From assembly GCA_964448135.1 (NCBI GenBank), contig CAYUVH010000063.1, positions 106,655 through 170,654 of the forward strand: a DNA stretch of 64,000 bases. The letters run 5' to 3'. This document shows, one piece after another, positions 7,548-16,307 of the stretch; within the stretch, counting starts at the first letter, position 1, and the number at the start of each line of letters is the position of its first letter. Below the pieces are notes generated by a model. It did not search any database. It was not told the origin of the DNA and was given only the letters and a program-made list of their open reading frames with translations. The position numbers were made by a program, and so were the translations under genes. Source of the stretch: CAYUVH01 sp964448135 (GTDB lineage Bacteria > Verrucomicrobiota > Verrucomicrobiia > Limisphaerales > UBA8199).

Positions 7548-8545
7548 GGCTTTTATTCTTTGCCGGAGCGCTCCTTCTCGCCGCCACCTCAAACGCTCAC
7601 GAAGTCCGCCCCGCCTACCTCGAGCTCAAAGAATCCGCCCCCAACCAGTTCACCGTCCTGTGGAAAACCCCCGTCCTCGCCGGCCAGCGCCTCCCCATCG
7701 GGCTGAAGCTGCCCGGCGATGTCCGCAGCGTGCGCGACCCGGTGGTGCAGGAACTCGCCGATTCACTCGTCGAACGCCGCTGGATCAGCTCCGGGCCAAA
7801 CGGCCTCGCCGGCACGCGCATCGAATTCCCAGGGCTCCAATTGACCATAACAGACGTCCTCGTCCGCTATGAATTCCTTGATGGCCGCAAAGGCACCACC
7901 ATCGTGCGCCCCTCGCAGCCCTGGTTCGAAGTGGCCGCGTCGCCCTCTGGCTGGAGCGTGGCCCGCACGTATTTCGTCCTCGGCATCGAACACATCTGGA
8001 CCGGCATCGACCACCTCATGTTCGTCCTCGCCCTGCTGATGCTCGTGAAAGGCTGGCGGCGCGTGATCGCTACCATCACCGCCTTTACCGTCGCCCACAG
8101 CATCACCCTTGCCGCCGCCACGCTTGGGTTCGTGCATGTCCCGCAACCCCCAGTCGAAGCTTCCATTGCCCTGAGCATCGTGTTCGTCGCCGCCGAAATC
8201 GTTCATGGACGGCAGGGTAAACCCGGGCTCACCGCGCGCTGGCCTTGGGTGGTGGCCTTCACGTTTGGCTTGCTCCACGGGCTCGGTTTTGCGGGCGCCC
8301 TGAGCGAAGTTGGCCTTCCCCAAAACGCCATCCCGGTCGCCCTGCTCTTCTTCAACCTCGGCGTCGAGGCCGGCCAGTTGATGTTTATCGCCGCTGTGTT
8401 CGTCATCGCCACCCTGGGCCGCAAAGCCCTTGGCGCCCGGACCCCGGAGCTCGCCGCCCGCTTCCCCTGGGCCTGGCGCATCCCTTCCTACGCCATCGGC
8501 GCCGTGGCCATGTTCTGGGTCATCCAGCGCATCGCCGCGTTTTGA
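7484..8545 (+). CDS. HupE/UreJ family membrane protein
   Basis: 353 residues from ATG 7484, seven bases after the isomerase stop. A signal peptide ends near ATSNAHEVRP, and a periplasmic domain of about 150 residues follows. Six or seven helices begin near GIEHIWTGIDHLMFVLALLM; FTVAHSITLAAATLG and FGLLHGLGFAGALSEVGLP are the conserved His-containing HupE/UreJ_2 segments. The family is linked to nickel/cobalt transport for hydrogenase or urease, but this long form beside DUF3604 and a parvulin is common in genomes without either enzyme nearby, so the substrate is open. The first 22 codons lie in the right arm of the inverted-repeat element (7405-7547), so the start may have been rebuilt. Confidence 0.8.
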   Translation: MSFVRQKPSVSSLFRISNFGFRLLFFAGALLLAATSNAHEVRPAYLELKESAPNQFTVLWKTPVLAGQRLPIGLKLPGDVRSVRDPVVQELADSLVERRWISSGPNGLAGTRIEFPGLQLTITDVLVRYEFLDGRKGTTIVRPSQPWFEVAASPSGWSVARTYFVLGIEHIWTGIDHLMFVLALLMLVKGWRRVIATITAFTVAHSITLAAATLGFVHVPQPPVEASIALSIVFVAAEIVHGRQGKPGLTARWPWVVAFTFGLLHGLGFAGALSEVGLPQNAIPVALLFFNLGVEAGQLMFIAAVFVIATLGRKALGARTPELAARFPWAWRIPSYAIGAVAMFWVIQRIAAF

Positions 8546-8562
8546 GCCACGAAAGAAGAGAA

Positions 8563-8656
8563 TTGTAACGGCTTGTAACGGGTCCCTGTGATGGTGGAAA
8601 CCCCAATTTGAACCAATGTTTATAAGGGTTGTAACGCGTGTAACGGGTGCAACGGG
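8563..8656 (+). repeat. Core-plus-tandem-unit intergenic element, copy E
   Basis: Left flank: two TTGTAACG units. Core: CCAATGTTTAT at 8613-8623, then six bases (AAGGGT). Right flank: 9-bp units TGTAACGCG, TGTAACGGG and TGCAACGGG (8630-8656). Core and spacing are identical to copy D, but the unit sequence is different. It lies 130 bp upstream of the split carB gene on the same strand. Confidence 0.6.
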
Positions 8657-8785
8657 TCTGCTGGTGTATGGGGTGGAATCGCTGCATGCCGAGGTATTAC
8701 TTGGTTGCTTTTAGCTCCGCCCGCCCCAGTTTCGCCTTTCATTTCCGCCTCGAAAAGTATTTCATGCCCGCCGGTTTGTAGCAGT

Positions 8786-10303
8786 ATGCCCAAGCGCACC
8801 GACATCCATTCCGTGCTCATCATTGGCGCCGGCCCGATCATCATCGGCCAGGCGTGCGAGTTCGACTATTCCGGCACCCAGGCCTGCAAGGCCCTGCGCG
8901 AGGAAGGTTACCGCGTCATCCTCGTGAATTCCAATCCGGCGACGATCATGACCGATCCCGAGTTCGCCGAGCGCACCTACATCGAGCCCATCACGCCCGA
9001 GTGCGTTGAAAAAATCATCGCCCGCGAAGTCGAAGAGTTGAAGCGCCTCCCCGCCAAGCCCGGCGTGCCGAACAAGCTCGTGCTGCTCCCCACCCTCGGC
9101 GGCCAGACCGCGCTGAACACCGCCATGGCGCTGAATCGCACCGGTGTCCTCGAAAAGTATGGCGTTGAAATGATCGGCGCCAATGCCGAGGCCATCCAAA
9201 AGGGCGAGGACCGCCAGGTCTTCAAAGACCTCATGCTCTCCATCGGGCTGGATGTCCCGATCAGCGGCACCGCCCACAACGTGGATGAAGCCCGCGCCGT
9301 GGCCGCCAAAATCGGCCGCTACCCGCTCATCATCCGCCCGGCCTTCACCCTCGGCGGCACCGGTGGGGGCATCGCTTACAACCGCGACGAATTCGAGGAA
9401 ATCGCCAAGCGCGGCATCGAGCTCTCCCCGGTCTCGGAAATCCTGATCGAGGAATCCCTGCTCGGCTGGAAGGAATACGAGATGGAAGTCATGCGCGATC
9501 GCGCCGACAACTGCGTGATCATCTGCTCCATCGAAAACTTCGACCCCATGGGGGTCCACACCGGCGATTCCATCACCGTTGCGCCGATCCAGACGCTCAC
9601 GGACAAGGAATACCAGCTCATGCGCGACGCGTCCTTCGCGGTGATCCGCGCGGTCGGCGTCGAAACCGGCGGCTCGAACATCCAGTTCGGCGTCAACCCC
9701 GACAACGGCCGCATGGTCATCATCGAGATGAACCCCCGCGTGTCGCGTTCCTCCGCCCTCGCTTCCAAAGCCACCGGTTTTCCCATCGCGAAGATCGCGG
9801 CCAAGCTCGCCGTCGGCTATCTGCTCGACGAAATCAAAAACGACATCACCCGCGAAACCCCCGCGAGCTTCGAGCCCACGATCGATTACGTGGTCACCAA
9901 GATTCCGCGCTTCGCGTTCGAGAAGTTCCCGCAGGGCGATCCCACGTTGAACACGCAGATGAAAAGCGTAGGCGAGGCCATGGCCATCGGCCGCACCTTC
10001 AAGGAATCCCTGCAAAAATGCCTGCGCTCGCTCGAAATCGGCCGCTACGGACTCGGCGGTGACGGCAAGCCCTGGCGCTTCGGGGAGCAGGTCTATGATG
10101 ATCGCGCCATTTTCCCGCGCGACCTCCTCATCCAGAAGCTCACCGTCCCCAACGCCGAGCGCATCTTCTTCATCCGCCACGCCCTGCGCGCCGGATTTTC
10201 AATTGAGGAGATTTTTCAGCACACCAAAATCGACCGCTGGTTTCTGGTGCAAATTCAGGAATTGGTAAACTTCGAAGAAGAGTTGGCCGGCACGGAGAAT
10301 TAG
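8786..10303 (+). CDS. carB: Carbamoyl-phosphate synthase large chain, N-terminal half (split carB)
   Basis: 505 residues from ATG 8786 (MPKRTDIHSVLIIGAGPIII), whereas full-length CarB is about 1,070. SGTQACKALREEGYRV, VNSNPATIMTDPE, PAFTLGGTGGG (about residues 185-194), EMNPRVSRSSALASKATG and the final DRWFLVQIQEL belong to the first ATP-grasp (carboxyphosphate) half and the start of the oligomerisation domain. The stop TAG follows ELAGTEN, where the ordinary protein would continue into the carbamate-phosphorylating half. That half is not downstream: the next gene encodes a leucine-rich-repeat protein. Split carB pairs are known in some archaea and bacteria, so a second gene elsewhere is likely. 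It would make carbamoyl phosphate for arginine and pyrimidine synthesis. Confidence 0.9.
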   Translation: MPKRTDIHSVLIIGAGPIIIGQACEFDYSGTQACKALREEGYRVILVNSNPATIMTDPEFAERTYIEPITPECVEKIIAREVEELKRLPAKPGVPNKLVLLPTLGGQTALNTAMALNRTGVLEKYGVEMIGANAEAIQKGEDRQVFKDLMLSIGLDVPISGTAHNVDEARAVAAKIGRYPLIIRPAFTLGGTGGGIAYNRDEFEEIAKRGIELSPVSEILIEESLLGWKEYEMEVMRDRADNCVIICSIENFDPMGVHTGDSITVAPIQTLTDKEYQLMRDASFAVIRAVGVETGGSNIQFGVNPDNGRMVIIEMNPRVSRSSALASKATGFPIAKIAAKLAVGYLLDEIKNDITRETPASFEPTIDYVVTKIPRFAFEKFPQGDPTLNTQMKSVGEAMAIGRTFKESLQKCLRSLEIGRYGLGGDGKPWRFGEQVYDDRAIFPRDLLIQKLTVPNAERIFFIRHALRAGFSIEEIFQHTKIDRWFLVQIQELVNFEEELAGTEN

Positions 10304-10437
10304 CCGGATGGGTCTTGTTTCATTATCAGCGCATTCACCCCGGTGCAGTCGTTTCGTTACCCCGCCAAGTTGAATGACCTTACGCCGTTGAAGTTGACTC
10401 CGGCAACAGATTCCGAAACGCTTGGACGCGGAAAGTC

Positions 10438-11268
10438 ATGGGCATCCTTCGCTCATTTTTTAGCTTCAAGCCGCAACCCGACGACTTGAAGATGTGGAAA
10501 GCGTCGCGCGCTGCCGATATTTCGCCAGGGTGCAGTTGCTTTTCCCGCCCCGACGACGACAGTCCTTTTCAAGAGGTGCACCTGCATTCCGAGGTGCAGG
10601 ACAAGGAGTGCGACGCATGGAAGCTACTCAAGGAACTTGTGGAGCGAGCAGCAGAAAAGCGGCGAAAGGAATTTGCGCCCGGTCTGGAAATGCCGCCGGA
10701 GTTATGGGCTCAAATCGTCACCCTGCCCGCCACGATTCGGAAGCTCACCCCGGTAAGGCGGCTCTATCTCTACGGCAGCCATTTGGTGCGAATACCACCC
10801 GAAATTGGCGCGCTGGAGAATTTGAGGGAGCTGGACATCTACACCGCTTACAAACTCCATTGGCTTCCGTATGAAGTGACGCGCTGCCTGAAACTCAAGC
10901 AAAGCCGCGCCAGCACGCGGGCGCTTTACGGAAACTACAAATATCGACCGCCGTTTCCGCTGCTTGGAGAGGCTTCACGGAACGCCATCCTCATCCCGGG
11001 CAATTGCAGCGTGTGCAGCCGGAATGTTCCCCTTGATTCCATGAAACAGGTCTGGATTTCCTTGATGGTCGCCACCGATGTTTTCCCACTGCTGGTCAAT
11101 GCGTGTTCCGAAGCTTGTATCCAGCGGCTTCCAAAACCTTCCCCCGGGTACTTGCCTCAACCCCACACGGGCGGACACGCCTTGCTGCAACCGCAACGCG
11201 GTCACATGGTTCGCGGACAAATCATCTCGCACGACGAGCTGTTGCGGGGACGCGGATTCAAACCTTGA
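10438..11268 (+). CDS. Leucine-rich-repeat-like protein with Cys cluster
   Basis: 276 residues, beginning MGILRSFFSFKPQPDDLK. The middle (about 95-150) has two or three leucine-rich-repeat turns: LTPVRRLYLYGSHLVRIPPE and LENLRELDIYTAYKLHWLPY. After these, CSVCSRNVP and VNACSEACIQRLP (about residues 185-230) form a C-x2-C...C-x3-C pattern that could bind zinc. No signal peptide is visible, so it is probably cytoplasmic. It is a single gene, 134 bp after split carB, and is followed by a strong hairpin shared with the convergent DUF4331 gene. Ligand and role unknown. Confidence 0.65.
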   Translation: MGILRSFFSFKPQPDDLKMWKASRAADISPGCSCFSRPDDDSPFQEVHLHSEVQDKECDAWKLLKELVERAAEKRRKEFAPGLEMPPELWAQIVTLPATIRKLTPVRRLYLYGSHLVRIPPEIGALENLRELDIYTAYKLHWLPYEVTRCLKLKQSRASTRALYGNYKYRPPFPLLGEASRNAILIPGNCSVCSRNVPLDSMKQVWISLMVATDVFPLLVNACSEACIQRLPKPSPGYLPQPHTGGHALLQPQRGHMVRGQIISHDELLRGRGFKP

Positions 11269-11283
11269 TGCCATGCCAGGTAA

Positions 11284-11312
11284 CAGCGGCCGGGCTTTTG
11301 GCCCGACCGCTG
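11284..11312 (-). terminator. Bidirectional hairpin between convergent genes
   Basis: CAGCGGCCGGGC and GCCCGACCGCTG form a 12-bp stem with one mismatch, which becomes a G-U pair in minus-strand RNA, around a 5-base loop. It lies between the stops of the plus-strand LRR gene (11268) and the minus-strand DUF4331 gene (11338). There is no long T-tract. Confidence 0.5.
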
Positions 11313-11337
11313 CCGGCATTGCTCTAGGATCCCGCAC

Positions 11338-12834
11338 TCACGGTGCATCGCCGTGATGACCATGCCGCCTGCCGTTTTGCGGCGTGGATTCGTACGGAAA
11401 CACTTTGTTATACGACATGTCGTTGTGGTCCACGTTGTCGCCCGCCGGACCGCGGATGATCGGCGGCGAGGTGCGCAGATCGCTGATGAGCGCGGTCACC
11501 GCGATGTCCACCACGTCATCGCCGAACCGGCGGCCGTTGGGCCAGCCGCCAGGGAGAGTTCCACCGCCAAACCCGGTCTGAATCTGGCTGGTCAGAACAT
11601 CGCCGCCAAAAATACCGAGTCGCGAGAAGCCCACATCGTCGGGATTCAACAGGTTCGTGCCGCCGCCCGCCAGGCGCGCCGGCCCGGTGGAGAGATCCAC
11701 CTTGATCAGGTCCGGGATGAATATACCGGCAATGTCGGTCCGATTCGTTTCAGGTGCGGGTCCGGCACCATGGAAGACGATGGCGTTGATGAGCTTCGCC
11801 AGTTCCGGGCTCAATGCATATTTGGTAAACAGTTTCGCATCCGAGGCGGGAGACGTGCGGCTGTAGCGGTCTTTGTCCGCTAGTGCAACCAGGCCCTCGT
11901 TGAAAAGCGGATTACCCTGGCGTCCCACCTGCACCCATTTGCCGGAATCGAGTTCTCCCTGGCCGGTCAGCTTGTCATTCAGAATGCGCAACGCCTTCCG
12001 GCTCGTGGTGGCATAAACGCCCACGACCTGCTGGTCACCGCCGATTTCGCTCAGCGGAATCTCCAGCGCCATCAGGTGAATGTTATAACCGCCCTGCGCG
12101 TCCTTGCCAGGATTGCGCAACTGGAGCAGATCGAAAACCGCCTGGATGTCGCCGTAAAAACCATCGTCGCGTTGTCCCGCGAAAACCCGGGAACCATCGT
12201 CCAGCGTGGCGATCGACTGGCTGGTGTAACGATCCAGTGTGCCGGCGGTCGGCACGCCGTCCTTGGCGGGGTTCTCGCCGTTATCGCCCTGGTTGTAATA
12301 CGGCGTGGCGATGCCTTGGTTGTTGGGCGGCACGATTCCCTGCCCCAGCTTTTGACTGCGGTCGGAAGTTCTGCCGCGAACCGTGCGGTGGTCCACCCGG
12401 GTCACGGTGTAGGTTTGGGTGAGATTCTGCGCGGCATCATCCACGTTCTGCACCACGCCGAGATAGGACTGCAGAATGGTGCCCGTGTTCTTGTAACGCG
12501 TGGTGAACTTGAACTGATAACTGACGTCCGCCTTGCCGGCGGCGACGCTGCTGCTGCCGAGTGCGAGATGGATTTCGTAAAGCACGTTGTCGTCAAAGTT
12601 GTATTTGTTGGGTCCGATGCCGGGCTCTTCGAACGGATAGACCCCCAATGCGACGACCAGGTTCTTGTGCCCGTTGGCCTGGCTCACGAACGCGTAAACA
12701 TCCGTGGTGTTCGCCGCCGGATCGAGCGTGATGAGTGGGGCATCCATGTGACTGCTGCCGGGCGCGATCCCCGGCAGGGTGATGATGAGCGCCAGAGCGG
12801 TGGCGGCTTTTAGCTTTTTCCATTTTTTCGTCAT
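11338..12834 (-). CDS. DUF4331 family secreted protein
   Basis: 498 residues from the Met at 12834, chosen because AGGAG lies six bases upstream and a signal peptide follows (MTKKWKKLKAATALALIITL ... GIAPGSSH). Just after cleavage, SHMDAPLITLDPAANTTDVY is the hallmark start of DUF4331. YEIHLALGSS, FAGQRDDGFYGDIQAVFDLL, NIHLMALEIPLSEIGG and FPDLI-like FIPDLIKVDLSTG continue the family pattern, ending with GRRFGDDVVDIAVTAL. The family is secreted and of unknown function. The TPR lipoprotein gene lies just upstream on the same strand, an association that suggests a shared operon. Confidence 0.8.
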   Translation of the reverse strand: MTKKWKKLKAATALALIITLPGIAPGSSHMDAPLITLDPAANTTDVYAFVSQANGHKNLVVALGVYPFEEPGIGPNKYNFDDNVLYEIHLALGSSSVAAGKADVSYQFKFTTRYKNTGTILQSYLGVVQNVDDAAQNLTQTYTVTRVDHRTVRGRTSDRSQKLGQGIVPPNNQGIATPYYNQGDNGENPAKDGVPTAGTLDRYTSQSIATLDDGSRVFAGQRDDGFYGDIQAVFDLLQLRNPGKDAQGGYNIHLMALEIPLSEIGGDQQVVGVYATTSRKALRILNDKLTGQGELDSGKWVQVGRQGNPLFNEGLVALADKDRYSRTSPASDAKLFTKYALSPELAKLINAIVFHGAGPAPETNRTDIAGIFIPDLIKVDLSTGPARLAGGGTNLLNPDDVGFSRLGIFGGDVLTSQIQTGFGGGTLPGGWPNGRRFGDDVVDIAVTALISDLRTSPPIIRGPAGDNVDHNDMSYNKVFPYESTPQNGRRHGHHGDAP

Positions 12835-12879
12835 AATTTCTCCTGTGGTTCTGGTTTGATTGAATCGGGACTGGGACAT

Positions 12880-14259
12880 CTATTTCGCGGCAAACCCCTT
12901 GCCTCCGAGCTTCGCCAACAAACGGCGTTCCGAAGGCAGTAATGCCGGTTCCATCGGTTGAATTTGACCGAGGAATTTCTGCTTCTGGTCTTCCTGTTTA
13001 AGTTCGGACGCTATGGCGGCGGCATGAAGCAAGAGGCGCGGATCCTTGGTTCCGGCGGCGAGTGCGCGAGCCATATTTTCCTGTGCCTCGGTCCAGTGGC
13101 CCATCGCGGCCAGCGACCACGCCACGGCATCCCACGTAAATACATCCTGCCGCACCGCAAGTTCGGCATTTGCCATTCGCAACGCGCTCCCGGACTGCTC
13201 GCCCCGGGTCGCCAGGAACAAAGCGAACCTCCGCGGATCAACGGTGGCACCCTGAGCCCGCAGTTTCGTTTCGATGCGGGCGGCTTCATCGGCATTGGAA
13301 GACTCATTCAGCGCCTCGCTGAGCACCCATAAATACTCAGGGATGGGATTCCCCGCCGCTGCCCGCCGCAAAGGTTCAACCGCCTCGGTTGCCTTGCCTT
13401 GTGCGAGTAGGATACGTCCCTGGATCAACAGTGCGGGCGGGTAATCGGGTTGATACGTCAACGCCGCACGGCAGACACGTCCGGCACCGTCAAGATTGGC
13501 AGCTTGAAGAAGATAAAATGCGAGCCGCGAATGGATCCACGCCGCCGTGTCAGCGTCACCACGGCTCGCCGTCTCCGCCGCCATGCTCATGACTTCGATC
13601 GCTCCCGTTAAATCGCCCTTCAGCCAACGCATGTGACCCGCGCGTGTCATGGCTTGGGCGTCCGGTTTCAGGTCGGCCATTTGCTGGTAGGCCGTCACAG
13701 CTTCGTCGAGGCGTCCCTGTTCCATCAGCACATCGCCCAGCAATCCGAAATCGGCGGGTGACCCGCGCTGCTCCGTGAGCTCGAGCGCCAGCGGTTCGGC
13801 TTCCTTAAATCGGTGCAGGTTTTGCAGCACGTGTCCGCGGAGCAGCTTCGCCGCGCCATCGCCCGGTTGCTGCGCCTCGATCGCGAGCGCGCACTGCTCG
13901 GCGAATTTGTAGTAACCGGAATCAAACGACGCATGCGCTTTCGCCACGAAGAGCCAGCCAAGGTTTTCCAGCGCAGCCTCGCGATTGATGCCACCGCGTA
14001 CCCGCGACTGGGCGGTGGCGATCTTCGCATCCAGCGGCGTCTTGTTTTCCATCGGCACTAGAACAAAACGCAGCGGATCAATCTTGGTGGGTTGAGCCAT
14101 CCCGGGCTTGAGCGACGGGGCATTCTCTGAATCTGCCGTCTTGCGGCTGCAACCGGATGACATCAGCGATAGCACGAGGACAAGAATCAGGCCGGCGATC
14201 GCGATGAACCGGGCATCCTGAGGAGTTGGGCGATTCGGAGTTTGGCTAGACGTGTTCAT
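12880..14259 (-). CDS. TPR-repeat lipoprotein
   Basis: 459 residues. An N-terminal helix ends in a lipobox (LVLSLMSSGC, Cys about residue 37), so the product should be lipid-anchored outside the inner membrane. From about residue 90 onward, degenerate tetratricopeptide repeats follow: NLGWLFVAKAHASFDSGYYK, LLGDVLMEQGRLDEAVTAYQ, ALLIQGRILLAQGKATEAVE and WSLAAMGHWTEAQENMARAL. TPR solenoids bind protein partners. The gene ends 45 bp before the DUF4331 start on the same strand, so the two are probably co-transcribed and may act together at the cell surface. Confidence 0.75.
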   Translation of the reverse strand: MNTSSQTPNRPTPQDARFIAIAGLILVLVLSLMSSGCSRKTADSENAPSLKPGMAQPTKIDPLRFVLVPMENKTPLDAKIATAQSRVRGGINREAALENLGWLFVAKAHASFDSGYYKFAEQCALAIEAQQPGDGAAKLLRGHVLQNLHRFKEAEPLALELTEQRGSPADFGLLGDVLMEQGRLDEAVTAYQQMADLKPDAQAMTRAGHMRWLKGDLTGAIEVMSMAAETASRGDADTAAWIHSRLAFYLLQAANLDGAGRVCRAALTYQPDYPPALLIQGRILLAQGKATEAVEPLRRAAAGNPIPEYLWVLSEALNESSNADEAARIETKLRAQGATVDPRRFALFLATRGEQSGSALRMANAELAVRQDVFTWDAVAWSLAAMGHWTEAQENMARALAAGTKDPRLLLHAAAIASELKQEDQKQKFLGQIQPMEPALLPSERRLLAKLGGKGFAAK

Positions 14260-14457
14260 ACTGTTTTTCGCTGGTTCGGACTTCTAATGTGGAATTACGC
14301 CTCCCGACACCAAGTGGATGCATGGCAAAAACCTGATTCCGGCGAACCAGAAATCAACGGATCTGGCGATACGAGCCAGGAGAAGGGACTGACGGGGAAC
14401 TATCTGAAGGTCAACAGGTTAGGCCGGGAGGAAAGAACGCCGCCCGCTTTTTAAAAC

Positions 14458-14928
14458 TCAGTCCAGGAAACCCCGGATCAAATCCACGCACTCTTCGAAG
14501 GTTTGCTGGCGCGCCGCTTTCTCCCAATCGCTCGCGCGCGGAGAAAGCACTGAATTCATGAAATACGCGCCCGCCGAGGCAATCGTGCCGCGCTCCGCCC
14601 GCTCCCAATCATCGGCTTGGCGGAGCGAAAGATTATATTTCCCGCCCCGCACTGGTTCGAGCCGCGCGAACTCAAAACCCAGCCCTCCGTATTCGGAGGT
14701 GTTTGTGAGAATGGCTTCAATAAAGACCGTGTGATCGGCCACGCGCACGTTGAGCCCCGTGTATTGGTTGGCTCCCGGATCGCCCGCGGTACGTGCCTGG
14801 AGCCTGGCGAGCAGAGTCTTGGTGGCGTACGCGGCGAGGCGCATACGGAAGCGCAGTTCCGCGGCGCTAAACGGCTTGGACTTCCGATATACGAAAGCGC
14901 CTGATGAACCCGTGGAAGAATCGCCCAT
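14458..14928 (-). CDS. Uncharacterised small protein
   Basis: 156 residues that I cannot place in a family. It has no signal peptide or membrane helix. A basic N-terminal stretch (FSAAELRFRMRLAAYATKTL) is followed by a probable alpha/beta region with ARTAGDPGANQYTGLNVRVA, TVFIEAILTNTSEYGGLGFE and a C-terminal helix ending VDLIRGFLD. Codon choice is like its neighbours. It lies between the TPR lipoprotein gene and the J-domain gene on the same strand, but with 198 and 208 bp gaps, so it is probably its own unit. Confidence 0.5.
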   Translation of the reverse strand: MGDSSTGSSGAFVYRKSKPFSAAELRFRMRLAAYATKTLLARLQARTAGDPGANQYTGLNVRVADHTVFIEAILTNTSEYGGLGFEFARLEPVRGGKYNLSLRQADDWERAERGTIASAGAYFMNSVLSPRASDWEKAARQQTFEECVDLIRGFLD

Positions 14929-15136
14929 AAACCCCTGGCAAATCTATGTGCCCCGCCCGGTTTCCGTACAACTGATCACATCAGTCGTACAGGGACGGCG
15001 TGACACCATACGGTCAGGCATTGCCTCTGCTTTGGACACGCCCCCGGTCTAAACACGAGGCGCCCTCGTGTCAAAGTCAAGTTGTTGGAAGTTATTAACC
15101 GGTTATTCACCACCAAAGAAATCCTTCTCCAAAATC

Positions 15137-16216
15137 TCACTGTCTCGGCTTGAACGCCGATTCGCGCGCCAGCTGCTCCCAGATTTTTTTTTCGGAATCA
15201 CCAACCTGCTTCGGCACCTCAATCTGCGCCACCACAATCAGATCTCCCGGTGTGCCTTCGCGAACCGGCAGTCCACGGCCACGCACGCGCAGTTTCTGCC
15301 CGTTCTGTGTCCCGGCCGGGATGCGAATGTTCACGGGCCCATTGAGCGTCGGCACCGAAATCTCGGCGCCCAGCACCGCTTCCCACGGCGCAATCTCCGC
15401 CTCGTATATCAGGTTGTGCTCTTCGACTTCAAAATCCGGATGCCGCGCCAGTCGTACGCGCAGGAAAAGATCCCCCGCTGCGCCGCCGCCGCGCCCTGCT
15501 TCGCCGCGTCCCGCCACCCGCAGAAGCTGCCCCTCCGCCACACCGGCAGGGACCTTTACCTGGTAAGTATCCGTCTTGATGACCTCGCCGGCTCCGCCGC
15601 AGACGTCGCAGGGCCGTTTGTTGCGCTGCCCGGAGCCCCCGCACGCATCGCAAACTGCCTGATGTCGCACCGAGACTGACCGCACGGAACCCTTCACCGC
15701 TTCGTCCAGCGACACCATCAAATCCCCTTCGATGTCCCGTCCGCGCTCCGCGTCGCTCTGCCCTGCACCCCCAAAACCGCCCCTTCGCCCAAATCCGCCG
15801 TTCCCTCCGCCACGCGAGCCAAAGAGTTGCTCGAAGAAATCGCTGAACCCCGTGCCGCCGAATTGAAATTCAAAATCCTCCGCGGTTCCGGTTCTGCCAC
15901 CGCCGCCGCCGCCAAACCCGCCGGTACCACCCCGACCACCACCGCCGAATCCTCCCCACCCGGGCGGCGGACGGAAATCAGCCCCTGCCTGCCAGTTGGG
16001 CCCCAGCTCATCGTATTTCTTCCGCTTGGCCGGATCGCTGAGCACCTCGTAGGCCTCGTTGATTTCCTTGAACTTCTCCTCGGCCACCTTTTTGTTCTTG
16101 GCCACGTCAGGATGATACTCCCGCGCCAGCTTGCGGAAGGCCTTCTTGATCTCCACCTCGGTCGCGGTCCGCGCAACCCCAAGGCTCTTGTAATAATCTT
16201 TAAATTGAACGGGCAT
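15137..16216 (-). CDS. J-domain co-chaperone (DnaJ/CbpA-like) with reduced zinc region
   Basis: 359 residues from the Met of MPVQFKDYYKSLGV (16216). The J-domain (residues 5-70) has the HPD triad in LAREYHPDVAKN. A Gly/Phe-rich linker (about 80-160) follows, then a short zinc region with only two motifs, CDACGGSG and CDVCGGAG, where DnaJ has four. The C-terminal substrate-binding domains include VPAGVAEGQLLRVAGRG and IRIPAGTQNGQKLRVRGRG. It should stimulate DnaK ATPase and deliver clients. The two-motif zinc region is intermediate between DnaJ (four) and CbpA (none). An HtrA protease gene lies 91 bp upstream on the same strand. Confidence 0.8.
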   Translation of the reverse strand: MPVQFKDYYKSLGVARTATEVEIKKAFRKLAREYHPDVAKNKKVAEEKFKEINEAYEVLSDPAKRKKYDELGPNWQAGADFRPPPGWGGFGGGGRGGTGGFGGGGGGRTGTAEDFEFQFGGTGFSDFFEQLFGSRGGGNGGFGRRGGFGGAGQSDAERGRDIEGDLMVSLDEAVKGSVRSVSVRHQAVCDACGGSGQRNKRPCDVCGGAGEVIKTDTYQVKVPAGVAEGQLLRVAGRGEAGRGGGAAGDLFLRVRLARHPDFEVEEHNLIYEAEIAPWEAVLGAEISVPTLNGPVNIRIPAGTQNGQKLRVRGRGLPVREGTPGDLIVVAQIEVPKQVGDSEKKIWEQLARESAFKPRQ

Positions 16217-16307
16217 AGCCCTTGCCAACGGGAACAACGTCTCGTTGCCTCAATATGATGCCGGGCCGCGGCGAATTGTCAAAGTCCCGCTCGAAGGAAA
16301 CCGCGCC

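Noticed and set aside
8762..10180. Minus-strand open frame of 472 codons opposite carB
   Set aside because: Antisense shadow of a gene with strong codon bias; Asp/Gly/Ala/His composition without motifs.
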